From an uncultured Sphaerochaeta sp. (GTDB lineage: Bacteria; Spirochaetota; Spirochaetia; Sphaerochaetales; Sphaerochaetaceae): a stretch of DNA of 64,000 nt. The position numbers and the translations under genes are program-made. The notes under the pieces are model-generated. The model did not search any database. It had not been told where the DNA came from and saw nothing but the letters and a program-made list of their open reading frames with translations. This document shows positions 62,591 through 64,000 of the stretch, piece by piece. Position 1 is the first letter of the stretch; the number at the start of each line of letters is the position of its first letter. The DNA is taken from assembly GCF_963677315.1 (NCBI RefSeq), contig NZ_OY781939.1:496001-560000 (forward strand). Direction: 5' to 3'.

Positions 62591-63588
62591 AGAGATGGGA
62601 AAAATTGATCAAGCTCAAGAGTAAAACCACGTAATCGGGAAACCAATACCGACGCATCGGCACGATGAAAATCCTCAGGCACCCCCTGCCCATCAGCCAG
62701 GAAAGAGAGGGGAAGGCCAACCTCCTTGGCAAAGAACAGAATATTACCAATCCCATGGGTCTCATCCAGCTTGGTCACCAGTAATTTTCGTAGTGTATAT
62801 TCACTGAACAGCTCATACTGTGCAATAAGGTCGGTGAATTTACTGCTTGCACTCACCACCAAGGTGTACTCACGTTCCTTGTCATCAAATGAAGAAAACA
62901 AGTCGGAGAGGGAATCCCTAAGCATCACATCCTTACTGCTATGGCCGGTGGTGTCAACGAGCACATGGTCATAGGTCTCCAGAACCTCAAGCAATCCAGA
63001 CAACACCCCTGCATCGGTAGCCTCGAACAGCGGGAGGGAGTACTCCTTTGCAAAGTATCTAACCTGTTCCAACGCGCCAGGGCGATGGACGTCAAAACTG
63101 AGCAGGGCTACTTTCTTTCCTTCTTTTGCCCTGAGATGAATTGCAAGTTTTACCAGGCTGGTGGTCTTCCCCACCCCGGCCGGTCCTACCAACACTACGT
63201 AACGTTGTTGGACAGAATCCTCAAACTGCAGGCCTTCAAGAAGATACTGGAAAAACTGGACTTCAAGCTCTGCTTGCCCCAAGGATTTATCATCGGGCAA
63301 CAACATGCTCCTGATTTGTTCGATTCTGGCCGGAGGAATCTCATTCTGTTCCATAAGAAAGGATAAATGGTCCCCTGCATCAAAAACAGGATCTTCTTCC
63401 TCTCTCTCTTCAACAGGTTCTGTATTCTCCACTAGGAAGAAAGTGATACGGCAACGTTTTTCCTTGCGTATCCCCTTCTTCACTTGGAAATCCTTACGCG
63501 TATGAACACGCACTGCAGTTCCCCACTGTGTGCGTGCTTCTTTCAATGCGTGTTCATAGTCTTCTGCCTCGAGCGTTAGGAATTCCAA
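62587..63588 (-). CDS. flhF: FlhF-like SRP-family GTPase, orphan
   Basis: A 333-residue GTPase of the SRP/FlhF family. The N-terminal B domain has EDYEHALKEARTQWG, typical of FlhF. The G domain has Walker A VGPAGVGKTTSLVKLA, SFDVHRPGALEQV, DTTGHSSKD (the usual DTAGR altered) and VTKLDET. FlhF places flagella in polar-flagellate bacteria. No other flagellar gene is in the window, and the Sphaerochaeta lineage is described as non-motile, so this may be a relict or repurposed GTPase. It follows hslU by 9 bases and is probably cotranscribed. Confidence 0.85.
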   Translation of the reverse strand: MEFLTLEAEDYEHALKEARTQWGTAVRVHTRKDFQVKKGIRKEKRCRITFFLVENTEPVEEREEEDPVFDAGDHLSFLMEQNEIPPARIEQIRSMLLPDDKSLGQAELEVQFFQYLLEGLQFEDSVQQRYVVLVGPAGVGKTTSLVKLAIHLRAKEGKKVALLSFDVHRPGALEQVRYFAKEYSLPLFEATDAGVLSGLLEVLETYDHVLVDTTGHSSKDVMLRDSLSDLFSSFDDKEREYTLVVSASSKFTDLIAQYELFSEYTLRKLLVTKLDETHGIGNILFFAKEVGLPLSFLADGQGVPEDFHRADASVLVSRLRGFTLELDQFFPSL

Positions 63589-63597
63589 ATTGCCCCC

Positions 63598-64000
63598 TTA
63601 GAGAATGAACTTGGAGAGGTCCTGATCCTGGAGAACATCATGCAACCGCTCATCAACATATGCTGCGGTGATGGTGATGGTCTGCCCTGAAAGTTCATCT
63701 GCACTGAAGGAAAGTTCTTCCAAGAGCTTCTCCATGATGGTGAACAGTCTCCTGGCACCTATATTATCATTGGTCGTGTTCACTTCATAGGCTATCTCAC
63801 TGACTTTCCTGATGGCTGCATCATCAAATATGATCTCCACACCTTCGGTCTTGAGCAACTCATGATACTGCATGGTCATCGCATTTGCAGGCTCTGTAAG
63901 AATCCGGTAGAAATCGTCAGCACTCAAGTCATCCAATTCAACGCGAAGCGGGAAACGCCCCTGCAACTCAGGAATCAGGTCACTGGGCTTGGAAACATGG
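63598..64000 (-). CDS. hslU: HslU ATPase subunit of the HslUV protease, N-terminus outside window
   Basis: An open frame enters at the right edge and ends at 63598. The visible 134 residues are the C-terminal part of Hsl[22 protein letters not shown], then [25 protein letters not shown] and the terminal DLSKFIL that docks in HslV. HslU unfolds substrates for the HslV peptidase in the cytoplasm. The Walker motifs lie beyond the window. hslV would be expected upstream. Confidence 0.95.
   Translation of the reverse strand, partial: HVSKPSDLIPELQGRFPLRVELDDLSADDFYRILTEPANAMTMQYHELLKTEGVEIIFDDAAIRKVSEIAYEVNTTNDNIGARRLFTIMEKLLEELSFSADELSGQTITITAAYVDERLHDVLQDQDLSKFIL

Noticed and set aside
1..64000. 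CRISPR arrays
   Set aside because: No series of regularly spaced repeats with unique spacers was seen; the only repeats are the att pair, the 11-bp tandem and the TATTCTCCCA set.

Overview
The window looks like a Spirochaetota chromosome, most plausibly Sphaerochaeta or a close relative. This is inference from gene content: a BpuR-like PUR-domain protein, a murG-cvpA-holB-histidine kinase-response regulator run resembling the Borrelia locus, fermentative metabolism with pyruvate phosphate dikinase, and mid-GC genes with clear Shine-Dalgarno sites. No 16S gene is present to confirm it.

Layout. 1-14.2 kb is core information processing: ileS (cut by the left edge), cca, rnc-acpP-rpmF, coaD with a small zinc-finger-like protein, the rpsP-khpA-rimM-trmD-rplS operon, ffh, smc, rnhB and a PUR-domain gene, then tRNA-Gly. 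14.15-19.56 kb is an AT-rich genomic island lying between two identical 124-bp copies of the tRNA-Gly 3' half plus its terminator. It carries a transmembrane/beta-domain protein, an AAA_13-like ATPase and a convergent PIN-like nuclease, with IS3 and IS21 debris and no integrase. 19.6-31 kb has a DUF1848 radical-SAM-like gene, a tightly overlapping ppk-CHAD-parA-pfk operon, a tandem pair of M29 aminopeptidases of which the first has lost its metal ligands, coaX, an ABC-F protein and tRNA-Glu/Gln. 31-38 kb has apt, tsaD, tRNA-Thr and a complete branched-chain amino acid ABC transporter (livK-H-M-G-F). 38-47 kb has pyruvate phosphate dikinase and an unsaturated-uronate module: TRAP transporter dctP-Q-M, kduI, kduD and a divergent IclR regulator with matching operator palindromes.

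47-57 kb is the most interesting core region. It holds an RpoS/RpoD-like sigma gene preceded by an essentially perfect sigma-54 -24/-12 promoter, then a small unknown gene, groES, dinG, an NtrC-type sigma-54 activator, its histidine kinase, holB, cvpA and murG. The arrangement suggests a two-component/RpoN/RpoS cascade like the Borrelia Hk2-Rrp2-RpoN-RpoS pathway. 57-64 kb has secA, a LysM plus degenerate-M23 envelope protein, a penicillin-binding protein, an orphan flhF and the C-terminal part of hslU.

Two core genes, rimM and secA, each appear to lack one base in a short homopolymer, so they read as frameshifted. In secA the intact C-terminal zinc motif sits in the neighbouring frame just before the terminator. 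These are probably sequencing errors, although real mutations cannot be excluded from the sequence alone.
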